Shown in pieces: positions 11,236-24,201 of a stretch of DNA of 64,000 bases. A model generated the notes under the pieces. That model did not search any database, was not told where the DNA came from, and worked only from the letters and a program-made list of their open reading frames with translations. Each line of letters starts with the position of its first letter. Position 1 is the stretch's first letter. Position numbers and translations under genes: made by a program. The stretch covers positions 207,752-271,751 of the forward strand of contig JAOYRU010000070.1 of NCBI GenBank assembly GCA_026315105.1, in the 5' to 3' direction. Origin of the DNA: Locusta migratoria (lineage: Eukaryota > Arthropoda > Insecta > Orthoptera > Acrididae).

Positions 11236-14200
11236 ATGTACTACCATTTTAGAGGTCAATCACTTCGCAGACTAGTCCCCTTGCAGCTCGCAGTACTCCA
11301 GCGTCCATTCTGACGTCTGTATAGGCTTCCAGGGTCCTTATATAGTAATGAGAGTGTTTCCCGGGAAACGCACAATAATGCAAATAACGAAATAAATGCA
11401 AATTTTTCTTTTAAATAGTTTTTTATTATCATGTACTACCATTTTAGAGGACAATCCCTTCGCAGACTAGTCGCCTTGCAGCTCGCAGTCCTCCAGCGTC
11501 CATTCTGTCTTCTGTATAGGCTACCAGGGTCCTTATATAGTAATGAGAGCGTTTCCCAGGAAAAGCACAATAATGCAAATAACGAAATAAATGCAAATTT
11601 ATCTTTTAAATAGTTTTTTATTATCATGTACTACCATTTTAGAGGTCAATCACTTCGCAGACTAGTCGCCTTGCAGCTCGCAGTCCTCCAGCGTCCATTC
11701 TGTCGTCTGTATAGGCTCCCAGGGTCCTTATATAGTAATGAGAGCGTTTGCAGGGAAACGCACAATAATGCAAATAACGATATAAATGCAAATTTATCTT
11801 TTAAATAGTTTTTTATTATCATGTACTACCATTTTAGAGGTCAATCACTTCGCAGACTAGTCGCCTTGCAGCTCGCAGTCCTCCAGCGTCCATTCTGTCG
11901 TCTGTATAGGCTCCCAGGGTCCTTATATAGTAATGAGAGTGTTTCCCGGGAAACGCACAATAATGCAAACAACGAAATAAATGCAAATTTATCTTTTAAA
12001 TAGTTTTTTATTATCATGTACTATCATTTTAGAGGTCAATCACTTCGCAGACTAGTCGCCTTGCAGCTCGCAGTCCTCCAGCGTCCATTCTGTCGTCTGT
12101 ATAGGCTCCCAGGGTCCTTATATAGTAATGAGAGTGTTTCCCGGGAAACGCACAATAATGCAAATAACGAAATAAATGCAAATTTATCTTTTAAATGGTT
12201 TTTTATTATCATGTACTACCATTTTAGAGGTCAATACTTCGCAGACTAGTCGCCTTGCAGCTCGCAGTCCTCCAGCGTCCATTCTGTCGTCTGTATAGGC
12301 TCCCAGGGTCCTTATATAGTAATGAGAGTGTTTCCCGGGAAACGCACAATAATGCAAATAACGAAATAAATGCAAATTTATCTTTTAAATAGTTTTTTAT
12401 TACCATGTACTACCATTTTAGAGGTCAATCACTTCGCAGACTAGTCGCCTTGCAGCTCGCAGTCCTCCAGCGTCCATTCTGTCGTCTTTATAGGCTCCCA
12501 GGGTCCTTATATAGTAATGAGAGCGTTTGCAGGGAAACGCACAATAATGCAAATAACGAAATAAATGCAAATTTATCTTTTAAATAGTTTTTTATTATCA
12601 TGTACTACCATTTTAGAGGTCAATCACTTCGCAGACTAGTCGCCTTGCAGCTCGCAGTCCTCCAGCGTCCATTCTGTCGTCTGTATAGGCTTCCAGGGTC
12701 CTTATATAGTAATGAGAGCGTTTCCCGGGACACGCACAATAATGCAAATAACGAAATAAATGCAAATTTATCTTTTAAATAGTTTTTTATTATCATGTAC
12801 TACCATTTTAGAGGTCAATCACTTCGCAGACTAGTCGCCTTGCAGCTCGCAGTCCTCCAGCGTCCATTCTGTCGTTTGTATAGGCTCCCAGGGTCCTTAT
12901 ATAGTAATGAGAGCGTTTGCAGGGAAACGCACAATAATGCAAATAACGAAATAAATGCAAATTTATCTTTTAAATAGTTTTTTATTATCATGTACTACCA
13001 TTTTAGAGGTCAATCACTTCGCAGACTAGTCCCCTTGCAGCTCGCAGTCCTCCAGCGTCCATTCTGTCGTCTGTATAGGCTCCACGGGTCCTTATATAGT
13101 AATGAGAGTGTTTCCCGGGAAACGCACAATAATGCAAATAACGAAATAAATGCAAATTTTTCTTTTAAATAGTTTTTTATTATCATGTACTACCATTTTA
13201 GAGGACAATCCCTTCGCAGACTAGTCGCCTTGCAGCTCGCAGTCCTCCAGCGTCCATTCTGTCTTCTGTATAGGCTACCAGGGTCCTTATATAGTAATGA
13301 GAGCGTTTCCCAGGAAAAGCACAATAATGCAAATAACGAAATAAATGCAAATTTATCTTTTAAATAGTTTTTTATTATCATGTACTACCATTTTAGAGGT
13401 CAATCACTTCGCAGACTAGTCGCCTTGCAGCTCGCAGTCCTCCAGCGTCCATTCTGTCGTCTGTATAGGCTCCCAGGGTCCTTATATAGTAATGAGAGCG
13501 TTTGCAGGGAAACGCACAATAATGCAAATAACGATATAAATGCAAATTTATCTTTTAAATAGTTTTTTATTATCATGTACTACCATTTTAGAGGTCAATC
13601 ACTTCGCAGACTAGTCGCCTTGCAGCTCGCAGTCCTCCAGCGTCCATTCTGTCGTCTGTATAGGCTCCCAGGGTCCTTATATAGTAATGAGATTGTTTCC
13701 CGGGAAACGCACAATAATGCAAACAACGAAATAAATGCAAATTTATCTTTTAAATAGTTTTTTATTATCATGTACTACCATTTTAGAGGTCAATCACTTC
13801 GCAGACTAGTCGCCTTGCAGCTCGCAGTCCTCCAGCGTCCATTCTGTCGTCTGTATAGGCTCCCAGGGTCCTTATATAGTAATGAGAGTGTTTCCCGGGA
13901 AACGCACAATAATGCAAATAACGAAATAAATGCAAATTTATCTTTTAAATGGTTTTTTATTATCATGTACTACCATTTTAGAGGTCAATACTTCGCAGAC
14001 TAGTCGCCTTGCAGCTCGCAGTCCTCCAGCGTCCATTCTGTCGTCTGTATAGGCTCCCAGGGTCCTTATATAGTAATGAGAGTGTTTCCCGGGAAACGCA
14101 CAATAATGCAAATAACGAAATAAATGCAAATTTATCTTTTAAATAGTTTTTTATTACCATGTACTACCATTTTAGAGGTCAATCACTTCGCAGACTAGTC

Positions 14201-14743
14201 GCCTTGCAGCTCGCAGTCCTCCAGCGTCCATTCTGTCGTCTTTATAGGCTCCCAGGGTCCTTATATAGTAATGAGAGCGTTTGCAGGGAAACGCACAATA
14301 ATGCAAATAACGAAATAAATGCAAATTTATCTTTTAAATAGTTTTTTATTATCATGTACTACCATTTTAGAGGTCAATCACTTCGCAGACTAGTCGCCTT
14401 GCAGCTCGCAGTCCTCCAGCGTCCATTCTGTCGTCTGTATCGGCTTCCAGGGTCCTTATATAGTAATGAGAGCGTTTCCCGGGACACGCACAATAATGCA
14501 AATAACGAAATAAATGCAAATTTATCTTTTAAATAGTTTTTTATTATCATGTACTACCATTTTAGAGGTCAATCACTTCGCAGACTAGTCGCCTTGCAGC
14601 TCGCAGTCCTCCAGCGTCCATTCTGTCGTTTGTATAGGCTCCCAGGGTCCTTATATAGTAATGAGAGCGTTTGCAGGGAAACGCACAATAATGCAAATAA
14701 CGAAATAAATGCAAATTTATCTTTTAAATAGTTTTTTATTATC
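11236..14743 (+). repeat. Nine-unit higher-order repeat, two adjacent copies
   Basis: Copies 11236-12989 and 12990-14743 share private variants in the same order: GACAATCCC with TAGGCTACCAGG (11431/13185), CAAACAACG (11821/13575), a missing base in GGTCAATACTTCGC (12232/13986), TTTCCCGGGACACGC (12600/14354) and GTCGTTTGTATAGG (12795/14549). The period is 1754 bp, that is nine 195-bp units minus one base. Confidence 0.8.
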
Positions 14744-17700
14744 ATGTACTACCATTTTAGAGGTCAATCACTTCGCAGACTAGTCCCCTTGCAGCTCGCA
14801 GTCCTCCAGCGTCCATTCTGTCGTCTGTATAGGCTCCACGGGGTCCTTATATAGTAATGAGAGTGTTTCCCGGGAAACGCACAATAATGCAAATAACGAA
14901 ATAAATGCAAATTTTTCTTTTAAATAGTTTTTTATTATCATGTACTACCATTTTAGAGGTCAATCACTTCGCAGACTAGTCGCCTTGCAGCTCGCAGTCC
15001 TCCAGCGTCCATTCTGCCGTCTTTATAGGCTCCCAGGGTCCTTATATAGTAATGAGAGCGTTTGCAGGGAAACGCACTATAATGCAAATAACGACATAAA
15101 TGCAAATTTATCTTTTAAATAGTTTTTTATTATCATGTACTACCATTTTAGAGGTCAATCACTTCGCAGACTAGTCGCCTTGCAGCTCGCAGTCCTCCAG
15201 CGTCCATTCTGTCGTCTGTATAGGCTCCCAGGGTCCTTATATAGTAATGAGAGTGTTTCCCGGGAAACGCACAATAATGCAAATAACGAAATAAATGCAA
15301 ATTTATCTTTTAAATAGTTTTTTATTATCATGTACTACCATTTTAGAGGTCAATCACTTCGCAGACTAGTCGCCTTGCAGCTCGCAGTCCTCCAGCGTCC
15401 ATTCTGTCGTCTGTATAGGCTCCCAGGGTCCTTATATAGTAATGAGAGTGTTTCCTGGGAACGCACAATAATGCAAATAACGAAATAAATGCAAATTTAT
15501 CTTTTAAATAGTTTTTTATTATCATGTACTACCATTTTAGAGGTCAATCACTTCGCAGACTAGTCGCCTTGCAGCTCGCAGTCCTCCAGCGTCCATTCTG
15601 TCGTCTGTATAGGCTCCCAGGGTCCTTATATAGTAATGAGAGTGTTTCCCGGGAAACGCACAATAATGCAAATAACGAAATCAATGCAAATTTATCTTTT
15701 AAATAGTTTTTTATTATCATGTACTACCATTTTAGAGGTCAATCACTTCGCAGACTAGTCGCCTTGCAGCTCGCAGTCCTCCAGCGTCCATTCTGTCGTA
15801 TTTATAGGCTCTAAGGGTCCTTATATAGTAATGAGAGCGTTTGCAGGGAAACGCACAATAATGCAAATAACGAAATAAATGCAAATTTATCTTTTAAATA
15901 GTTTTTTATTATCATGTACTACCATTTTAGAGGTCAATCACTTCGCAGACTAGTCGCCTTGCAGCTCGCAGTCCTCCAGCGTCCATTCTGTCGTCTGTAT
16001 AGGCTTCCAGGGTCCTTATATAGTAATGAGAGCGTTTCCCGGGACACGCACAATAATGCAAATAACGAAATAAATGCAAAATTATCTTTTAAATAGTTTT
16101 TTTATTATCATGTACTACCATTTTAGAGGTCAATCACTTCGCAGACTAGTCGCCTTGCAGCTCGCAGTCCTCCAGCGTCCATTCTGTCGTTTGTATAGGC
16201 TCCCAGGGTCCTTATATAGTAATGAGTGCGTTTGCAGGGAAACGCACAATAATGCAAATAACGAAATAAATGCAAATTTATCTTTTAAATAGTTTTTTAT
16301 TATCATGTACTACCATTTTAGAGGTCAATCACTTCGCAGACTAGTCCCCTTGCAGCTCGCAGTCCTCCAGCGTCCATTCTGTCCGTCTGTATAGGCTCCA
16401 CGGGTCCTTATATAGTAATGAGAGTGTTTCCCGGGAAACGCACAATAATGCAAATAACGAAATAAATGCAAATTTTTCTTTTAAATAGTTTTTTATTATC
16501 ATGTACTACCATTTTAGAGGTCAATCACTTCGCAGACTAGTCGCCTTGCAGCTCGCAGTCCTCCAGCGTCCATTCTGCCGTCTTTATAGGCTCCCAGGGT
16601 CCTTATATAGTAATGAGAGCGTTTGCAGGGAAACGCACTATAATGCAAATAACGACATAAATGCAAATTTATCTTTTATATAGTTTTTTATTATCATGTA
16701 CTACCATTTTAGAGGTCACTCACTTCGCAGACTAGTCGCCTTGCAGCTCGCAGTCCTCCAGCGTCCATTCTGTCGTCTGTATAGGCTCCCAGGGTCCTTA
16801 TATAGTAATGAGAGTGTTTCCCGGGAAACGCACAATAATGCAAATAACGAAATAAATGCAAATTTATCTTTTAAATAGTTTTTTATTATCATGTACTACC
16901 ATTTTAGAGGTCAATCACTTCGCAGACTAGTCGCCTTGCAGCTCGCAGTCCTCCAGCGTCCATTCTGTCGTCTTTATAGGCTCCCAGGGTCCTTATATAG
17001 TAATGAGAGCGTTTGCAGGGAAACGCACAATAATGCAAATAACGAAAGAAATGCAAATTTATCTTTTAAATAGTTTTTTATTATCATGTACTACCATTTT
17101 ACAGGTCAATCACTTCGCAGACTAGTCGCCTTGCAGCTCGCAGTCCCTCCAGCGTCCATTCTGTCGTCTGTATAGGCTCCCAGGGTCCTTATATAGTAAT
17201 GAGAGCGTTTCCCGGGAAACGCACAATAATGCAAATAACGAAATAAATGCAAATTTATCTTTTAAATAGTTTTTTATTATCATGTACTACCATTTTAGAG
17301 GTCAATCACTTCGCAGACTAGTCGCCTTGCAGCTCGCAGTCCTCCAGCGTCCATTCTGTCGTCTGTATAGGCTCCCAGGATCCTTATATAGTAATGAGAG
17401 CGTTTGCAGGGAAACGCACAAAAATGCAAATAACGATATAAATGCAAATTTATCTTTTAAATAGTTTTTTATTATCATGTACTACCATTTTAGAGGTCAA
17501 TCACTTCGCAGACTAGTCGCCTTGCAGCTCGCAGTCCTCCAGCGTCCATTCTGTCGTCTTTATAGGCTCCCAGGGTCCTTATATAGTAATGAGAGCGTTT
17601 GCAGGGAAACGCACAATAATGCAAATAACGAAATAAATGCAAATTTATCTTTTAAATAGTTTTTTATTATCATGTACTACCATTTTAGAGGTCAATCACT

Positions 17701-19230
17701 TCGCAGACTAGTCGCCTTGCAGCTCGCAGTCCTCCAGCGTCCATTCTGTCGTCTGTATAGGCTTCCAGGGTCCTTATATAGTAATGAGAGCGTTTCCCGG
17801 GACACGCACAATAATGCAAATAACGAAATAAATGCAAATTTATCTTTTAAATAGTTTTTTATTATCATGTACTACCATTTTAGAGGTCAATCACTTCGCA
17901 GACTAGTCGCCTTGCAGCTCGCAGTCCTCCAGCGTCCATTCTGTCGTTTGTATAGGCTCCCAGGGTCCTTATATAGTAATGAGAGCGTTTCCCGGGAAAC
18001 GCACAATAATGCAAATAACGAAATAAATGCAAATTTATCTTGTAAATAGTTTTTTATTATTATGTACTACCATTTTAGAGGTCAATCACTTCGCAGACTA
18101 GTCCCCTTGCAGCTCGCAGTCCTCCAGCGTCCATTCTGTCGTCTGTATAGGCTCCCAGGGTCCTTATATAGTAATGAGAGTGTTTCCCGGGAAACGCACA
18201 ATAATGCAAATAACGAAATAAATGCAAATTTTTCTTTTAAATAGTTTTTTATTATCATGTACTACCATTTTAGAGGTCAATCACTTCGCAGACTAGTCGC
18301 CTTGCAGCTCGCAGTCCTCCAGCGTCCATTCTGCCGTCTTTATAGGCTCCCAGGGTCCTTATATAGTAATGAGAGCGTTTGCAGGGAAACGCACTATAAT
18401 GCAAATAACGACATAAATGCAAATTTATCTTTTAAATAGTTTTTTATTATCATGTACTACCATTTTAGAGGTCATTCACTTCGCAGACTAGTCGCCTTGC
18501 AGCTCGCAGTCCTCCAGCGTCCATTCTGTCGTCTGTATAGGCTCCCAGGGTCCTTATATAGTAATGAGAGTGTTTCCCGGGAAACGCACAATAATGCAAA
18601 TAACGAAATAAATGCAAATTTATCTTTTAAATAGTTTTTTATTATCATGTACTACCATTTTAGAGGTCAATCACTTCGCAGACTAGTCGCCTTGCAGCTC
18701 GCAGTCCTCCAGCGTCCATTCTGTCGTCTTTATAGGCTCCCAGGGTCCTTATATAGTAATGAGAGCGTTTGCAGGGAAACGCACAATAATGCAAATAACG
18801 AAAGAAATGCAAATTTATCTTTTAAATAGTTTTTTATTATCATGTACTACCATTTTACAGGTCAATCACTTCGCAGACTAGTCGCCTTGCAGCTCGCAGT
18901 CCTCCAGCGTCCATTCTGTCGTCTGTATAGGCTCCCAGGGTCCTTATATAGTAATGAGAGCGTTTCCCGGGAAACGCACAATAATGCAAATAACGAAATA
19001 AATGCAAATTTATCTTTTAAATAGTTTTTTATTATCATGTACAACCATTTTAGAGGTCAATCACTTCGCAGACTAGTCGCCTTGCAGCTCGCAGTCCTCC
19101 AGCGTCCATTCTGTCGTCTGTATAGGCTCCCAGGGTCCTTATATAGTAATGAGAGCGTTTGCAGGAAACGCACAAAAATGCAAATAACGATATAAATGCA
19201 AATTTATCTTTTAAATAGTTTTTTATTATC
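14744..19230 (+). repeat. Further 8- and 9-unit copies of the same higher-order family
   Basis: The marker GGGACACGC recurs in units at 15914 and 17672, after 12600 and 14354, giving steps of 1754, 1560 and 1758 bp (9, 8 and 9 units). The marker CATTCTGCCGTCTTTATAGG with CGCACTATAATG recurs in units at 14940, 16501 and 18257. TTTTACAGGTC recurs near 17098 and 18853. The blocks are partial copies of the 11.2-14.7 kb repeat with some units gained or lost. Confidence 0.7.
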
Positions 19231-19850
19231 ATGTACTACCATTTTAGAGGTCAATCACTTCGCAGACTAGTCGCCTTGCAGCTCGCAGTCCTCCAGCGTC
19301 CATTCTGTCGTCTGTATAGGCTCCCAGGGTCCTTATATAGTAATGAGAGTGTTTCCCGGGAAACGCACAATAATGCAAATAACGAAATAAATGCAAATTT
19401 ATCTTTTAAATAGTTTTTTATTATCATGTACTACCATTTTAGAGGTCAATCACTTCGCAGACTAGTCGCCTTGCAGCTCGCAGTCCTCCAGCGTCCATTC
19501 TGTCGTCTGTATAGGCTCCCAGGGTCCTTATATAGTAATGAGAGTGTTTCCCGGGAAACGCACAATAATGCAAATAACGAAATCAATGCAAATTTATCTT
19601 TTAAATAGTTTTTTATTATCATGTACTACCATTTTAGAGGTCAATCACTTCGCAGACTAGTCGCCTTGCAGCTCGCAGTCCTCCAGCGTCCATTCTGTCG
19701 TCTTTATAGGCTCCCAGGGTCCTTATATAGTAATGAGAGCGTTTGCAGGGAAACGCACAATAATGCAAATAACGAAATAAATGCAAATTTATCTTTTAAA
19801 TAGTTTTTTATTATCATGTACTACCATTTTAGAGGTCAATCACTTCGCAG

Positions 19851-20046
19851 ACTAGTCGCCAGTGCAGCTCGCAGTCCTCCAGCGTCCATTCTGTCGTCTG
19901 TATAGGCTCCCAGGGTCCTTATATAGTAATGAGAGCGTTTGCAGGGAAACGCACAATAATGCAAATAACAAAATAAATGCAAATTTCTCTTTTAAATAGT
20001 TTTTTATTATCATGTACTACCATTTTAGAGGTCAATCACTTCGCAG
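19851..20046 (+). repeat. Chimeric junction unit between domain A and the right-hand satellite
   Basis: The unit begins CGCCAGTGCAGCTC as in right-hand units, continues GCAGTCCTCC as in domain A, and ends AAATTTCTCTTTT as in right-hand units. It is 196 bp. It is the single switch point between the two families. Confidence 0.8.
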
Positions 20047-21027
20047 ACTAGTCGCCAGTGCAGCTCACTGCTCTCCAGCGTCCATTCTGTCGTCTGTATA
20101 GGCTCCCAGGTTCCTTATATAGTAATGAGAGCGTTTGCTGGGAAACGCACAATAATGCAAATAACGAAATAAATGCAAATTTCTCTTTTAAATAGTTTTT
20201 TATTATCATGTACTACCATTTTAGAGGTCAATCACATTGCAGACTAGTCGCCAGTGCAGCTCACTGCCCTCCAGCGTCCATTCTGTCGTCTGTATAGGCC
20301 CCCAGGGTCCTTATATAGTAATGAGAGCGTTTGCAGGGAAACGCACAATAATGCAAATAACGAAATAAATGCAAATTTCTCTTTTAAATAGTTTTTTATT
20401 ATCATGTACTACCATTTTAGAGGTCAATCACTTCGCAGACTAGTCGCCAGGGCAGCTCACTGCCCTCCAGCGTCCATTCTGTCGTCTGTATAGGCTCCCA
20501 GGTTCCTTATATTGTAATGGGAGCGTTTGCAGGGAAACGCACAATAATGCAAATAACGAAATAAATGCAAATTTCTCTTTTAAATAGTTTTTTATTATCA
20601 TGTACTACCATTTTAGAGGTCAATCACATTGCAGACTAGTCGCCAGTGCAGCTCACTGCCCTCCAGCGTCCATTCTGTCGGCTGTATAGGCTCCCAGGGT
20701 CCTTATATAGTAATGAGAGCGTTTGCAGGGAAACGCACAATAATGCAAATAACGAAATAAATGCAAATTTCTCTTTTAAATAGTTTTTTATTATCATGTA
20801 CTACCATTTTAGAGGTCAATCACTTCGCAGGACTAGTCGCCAGTGCAGCTCACTGCCCTCCAGCGTCCATTCTGTCGTCTGTATAGGCTCCCAGGGTCCT
20901 TATATAGTAATGAGAGCGTTTGCAGGGAAACGCACAATAATGCAAATAACGAAATAAATGCAAATTTTTCTTTTAAATGGTTTTTTATTATCATGTACTA
21001 CCATTTTAGAGGTCAATCACATTGCTT
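20047..21027 (+). repeat. Right-hand satellite, 196-bp units (5)
   Basis: Anchors at 20047, 20243, 20439, 20635 and 20832 give 196/197-bp units with CGCCAG[T/G]GCAGCTCACTGCYCTCCAGCG and AAATTTCTCTTTT (TTTTTC in the last unit). An extra G (GCAGGACTAG) at 20829-20832 makes one unit 197 bp. Units alternate between CACTTCGCAG and CACATTGCAG upstream of the anchor. Confidence 0.92.
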
Positions 21028-22827
21028 ACTAGTCGCCACTGCAGCTCCCTTATATAATAATGAGGGCGTTTGCAGGGAAACGCACAATAATGCAAATAAC
21101 GAAATAAATGCAAATTTCTCTTTTAAATAGTTTTTTATTATCATGTACTACTATTTTAGAGGTCAATCACATTGCTGACTAGTCGCCACTGCAGCTCCCT
21201 TATATAATAATGAGAGCCTTTGCAGGGAAACGCACAATAATGCAAATAACGAAAAAAATGCAAATTTCTCTTTTAAATAGTTTTTTATTATCATGTACTA
21301 CCATTTTAGAGGTCAATCACATTGCTGACTAGTCGCCACTGCAGCTCCCTTATATAATAATGAGAGCGTTTGCAGGGAAACGCACAATAATGCAAATAAC
21401 GAAATAAATGCAAATTTCTCTTTTAAATAGTTTTTTATTATCATGTACTACCATTTTAGAGGTCAATCACATTGCTGACTAGTCGCCACTGCAGCTCCCT
21501 TATATAATAATGAGAGCGTTTGCAGGGAAACGCACAATAATGCAAATAACGAAATAAATGCAAATTTCTCTTTTAAATAGTTTTTTATTATCATGTACTA
21601 CCATTTTAGAGGTCAATCACATTGCTGACTAGTCGCCACTGCAGCTCCCTTATATAATAATGAGAGCGTTTGCAGGGAAACGCACAATAATGCAAATAAA
21701 GAAATAAATGCAAATTTCGCTTTTAAATAGTTTTTTATTATCATGTACTACCATTTTAGAGGTCAATCACATTGCTGACTAGTCGCCACTGCAGCTCCCT
21801 TATATAATAATGAGAGCGTTTGCAGGGAAACGCACAATAATGCAAATAACGAAATAAATGCAAATTTCTCTTTTAAATAGTTTTTTATTATCATGTACTA
21901 CCATTTTAGAGGTCAATCACATTGCTGACTAGTCGCCACTGCAGCTCCCTTATATAATAATGAGAGCGTTTGCAGGGAAACGCACAATAATGCAAATAAC
22001 GAAATAAATGCAAATTTCTCTTTTAAATAGTTTTTTATTATCATGTACTACCATTTTAGAGGTCAATCACATTGCTGACTAGTCGCCACTGCAGCTCCCT
22101 TATATAATAATGAGAGCGTTTGCAGGGAAACGCACAATAATGCAAATAACGAAATAAATGCAAATTTCTCTTTTAAATAGTTTTTTATTATCATGTACTA
22201 CCATTTTAGAGGTCAATCACATTGCTGACTAGGCGCCACTGCAGCTCCCTTATATAATAATGAGAGCGTTTGCAGGGAAACGCACAATAATGCAAATAAA
22301 GAAATAAATGCAAATTTCTCTTTTAAATAGTTTTTTATTATCATGTACTACCATTTTAGAGGTCAGTCACATTGCTGACTAGTCGCCACTGCAGCTCCCT
22401 TATATAATAATGAGAGCGTTTGCAGGGAAACGCACAATAATGCAAATAACGAAATAAATGCAAATTTCTCTTTTAAATAGTTTTTTATTATCATGTACTA
22501 CCATTTTAGAGGTCAATCACATCGCTGACTAGTCGCCACTGCAGCTACCTTATATAATAATGAGAGCGTTTGCAGGGAAACGCACAATAATGCAAATAAC
22601 GAAATAAATGCAAATTTCTCTTTTAAATAGTTTTTTATTATCATGTACTACCATTTTAGAGGTCAATCACATTGCTGACTAGTCGCCACTGCAGCTCCCT
22701 TATATAATAATGAGAGCGTTTGCAGGGAAACGCACAATAATGCAAATAAGGAAATAAATGCAAATTTCTCTTTTAAATAGTTTTTTATTATCATGTACTA
22801 CCATTTTAGAGGTCAATCACTTCGCAG
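21028..22827 (+). repeat. Short satellite block: 12 units of exactly 150 bp
   Basis: Unit ends are exactly 1800 bp apart. Each unit reads CATTGCTGACTAGTCGCC then ACTGCAGCTCCCTTATATAATAATGAG and continues as in the long unit. It equals the 196-bp unit without 46 bp between GCAGCTC and CCTTATATA, with a few linked changes (GCTGAC for GCAGAC, CACTG for CAGTG, TATAATAA for TATAGTAA). Confidence 0.95.
21348..21415 (-). promoter_or_regulatory. Promoter-like module of a 150-bp unit
   Basis: On the minus strand, octamers lie at 21415-21408 and 21397-21390, then 33 bp, then TATATAAGG at 21356-21348. The layout and spacing equal those of the long units, although the sequence just downstream of the TATA motif is replaced because of the 46-bp deletion. 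Activity is inference. Confidence 0.35.
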
Positions 22828-24201
22828 ACTAGTCGCCAGTGCAGCTCACTGCCCTCCAGCGTCCATTCTGTCGTCTGTATAGGCTCCCAGGTTCCTTATA
22901 TAGTAATGAGAGCGTTTGCAGGGAAACGTACAATAATGCAAATAACGAAGTAAATGCAAATTTCCCTTTTAAATAGTTTTTTATTATCATGTACTACCAT
23001 TTTAGAGGTCAATCACATTGCAGACTAGTCGCCAGTGCAGCTCACTGCCCTCCAGCGTCCATTCTGTCGTCTGTATAGGCTCCCCAGGATCCTTATATAG
23101 TAATGAGAGCGTTTGCAGGGAAACGCACAATAATGCAAATAACGAAATAAATGCAAATTTCGCTTTTAAATAGTTTTTTATTATCATGTACTACCATTTT
23201 AGAGGTCAATCACTTCGCAGACTAGTCGCCAGTGCAGCTCACTGCCCTCCAGCGTCCATTCTGTCGTCTGTATAGGCTCCCAGGTCCTTATATAGTAATG
23301 AGAGCGTTTGCAGGGAAACGCACAATAATGCAAATAACGAAATAAATGCAAATTTCTCTTTTTAAATAGTTTTTTTATTATCATGTACTACCATTTTAGA
23401 GGTCAATCACTTCGCAGACTAGTCGCCAGTGCAGCTCACTGCCCTCCAGCGTCCATTCTGTCGTCTGTATAGGCTCCCAGGGTCCTTATATAGTAATGAG
23501 AGCGTTTGCAGGGAAACGCACAATAATGCAAATAACGAAATAAATGCAAATTTCTCTTTTAAATAGTTTTTTATTATCATGTACTACCATTTTAGAGGTC
23601 AATCACTTCGCAGACTAGTCGCCAGTGCAGCTCACTGCTCTCCAGCGTCCATTCTGTCGTCTGTATAGGCTCCCAGGTTCCTTATATAGTAATGAGAGCG
23701 TTTGCAGGGAAACGCACAATAATGCAAATAACGAAATAAGTGCAAATTTCTCTTTTAAATAGTTTTTTATTATCATGTACTACCATTTTAGAGGTCAATC
23801 ACATTGCAGACTAGTCGCCAGTGCAGCTCACTGCCCTCCAGCGTCCATTCTGTCGTCTGTATAGGCTCCCAGGGTCCTTATATAGTAATGAGAGCGTTTG
23901 CAGGGAAACGCACAATAATGCAAATAACGAAATAAATGCAAATTTCTCTTTTAAATAGTTTCTTATTATCATGTACTACCATTTTAGAGGTCAATCACTT
24001 CGCAGACTAGTCGCCAGGGCAGCTCACTGCCCTCCAGCGTCCATTCTGTCGTCTGTATAGGCTCCCAGGTTCCTTATATAGTAATGGGAGCGTTTGCAGG
24101 GAAACGCACAATAATGCAAATAACGAAATAAATGCAAATTTCTCTTTTAAATAGTTTTTTATTATCATGTACTACCATTTTAGAGGTCAATCACATTGCT
24201 G
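22828..24201 (+). repeat. Long satellite block, copy 1 of a 7-unit block
   Basis: Seven 196/197-bp units (anchors 22828, 23024, 23221, 23418, 23614, 23810, 24006). Ordered private variants are ACGTACAATAATG with CGAAGTAAATG, then CCCAGGATCC, CCCAGGTCC, CGAAATAAGTGC, AGTTTCTTATT and CGCCAGGGCAGC. The same series recurs at 25553 and 27273. Confidence 0.85.

Larger units (their letters stand above)
2510..19850 (+). repeat. Satellite domain A: 89 head-to-tail units of 194/195 bp
   Basis: Anchoring on ACTAG inside the palindrome GACTAGTC (first at 2517, last before the junction 19851) gives 89 units, all in one orientation. Diagnostic bases are CGCCTTGCAG[G/C]TCGCAGTCCTCC and AAATTTAT before the T-rich tract. 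The 194-bp form has one base less there (TTTATTTTTAAATAG instead of TTTATCTTTTAAATAG). Two sub-types mix: a GCAGGTCGCAG type, mostly with GCGTTTGCAGGGAAACGC, dominates 3262-7140 and 9096-10455; a GCAGCTCGCAG type, often with the palindromic TTTCCCGGGAAA, dominates elsewhere. The first unit is cut by the LINE end. Because 195 is divisible by three, a 60-codon frame recurs in every unit, but each copy ends at the same TAG and nothing supports coding. Confidence 0.97.

Noticed and set aside
2677..19803. A 60-residue open frame starting at ATGTACTACC in almost every 195-bp unit on the plus strand
   Set aside because: It exists because 195 is divisible by three and the units are near identical. 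Each copy ends at the same TAG, variants change amino acids freely, 194/196-bp units shift it, and there is no known domain.
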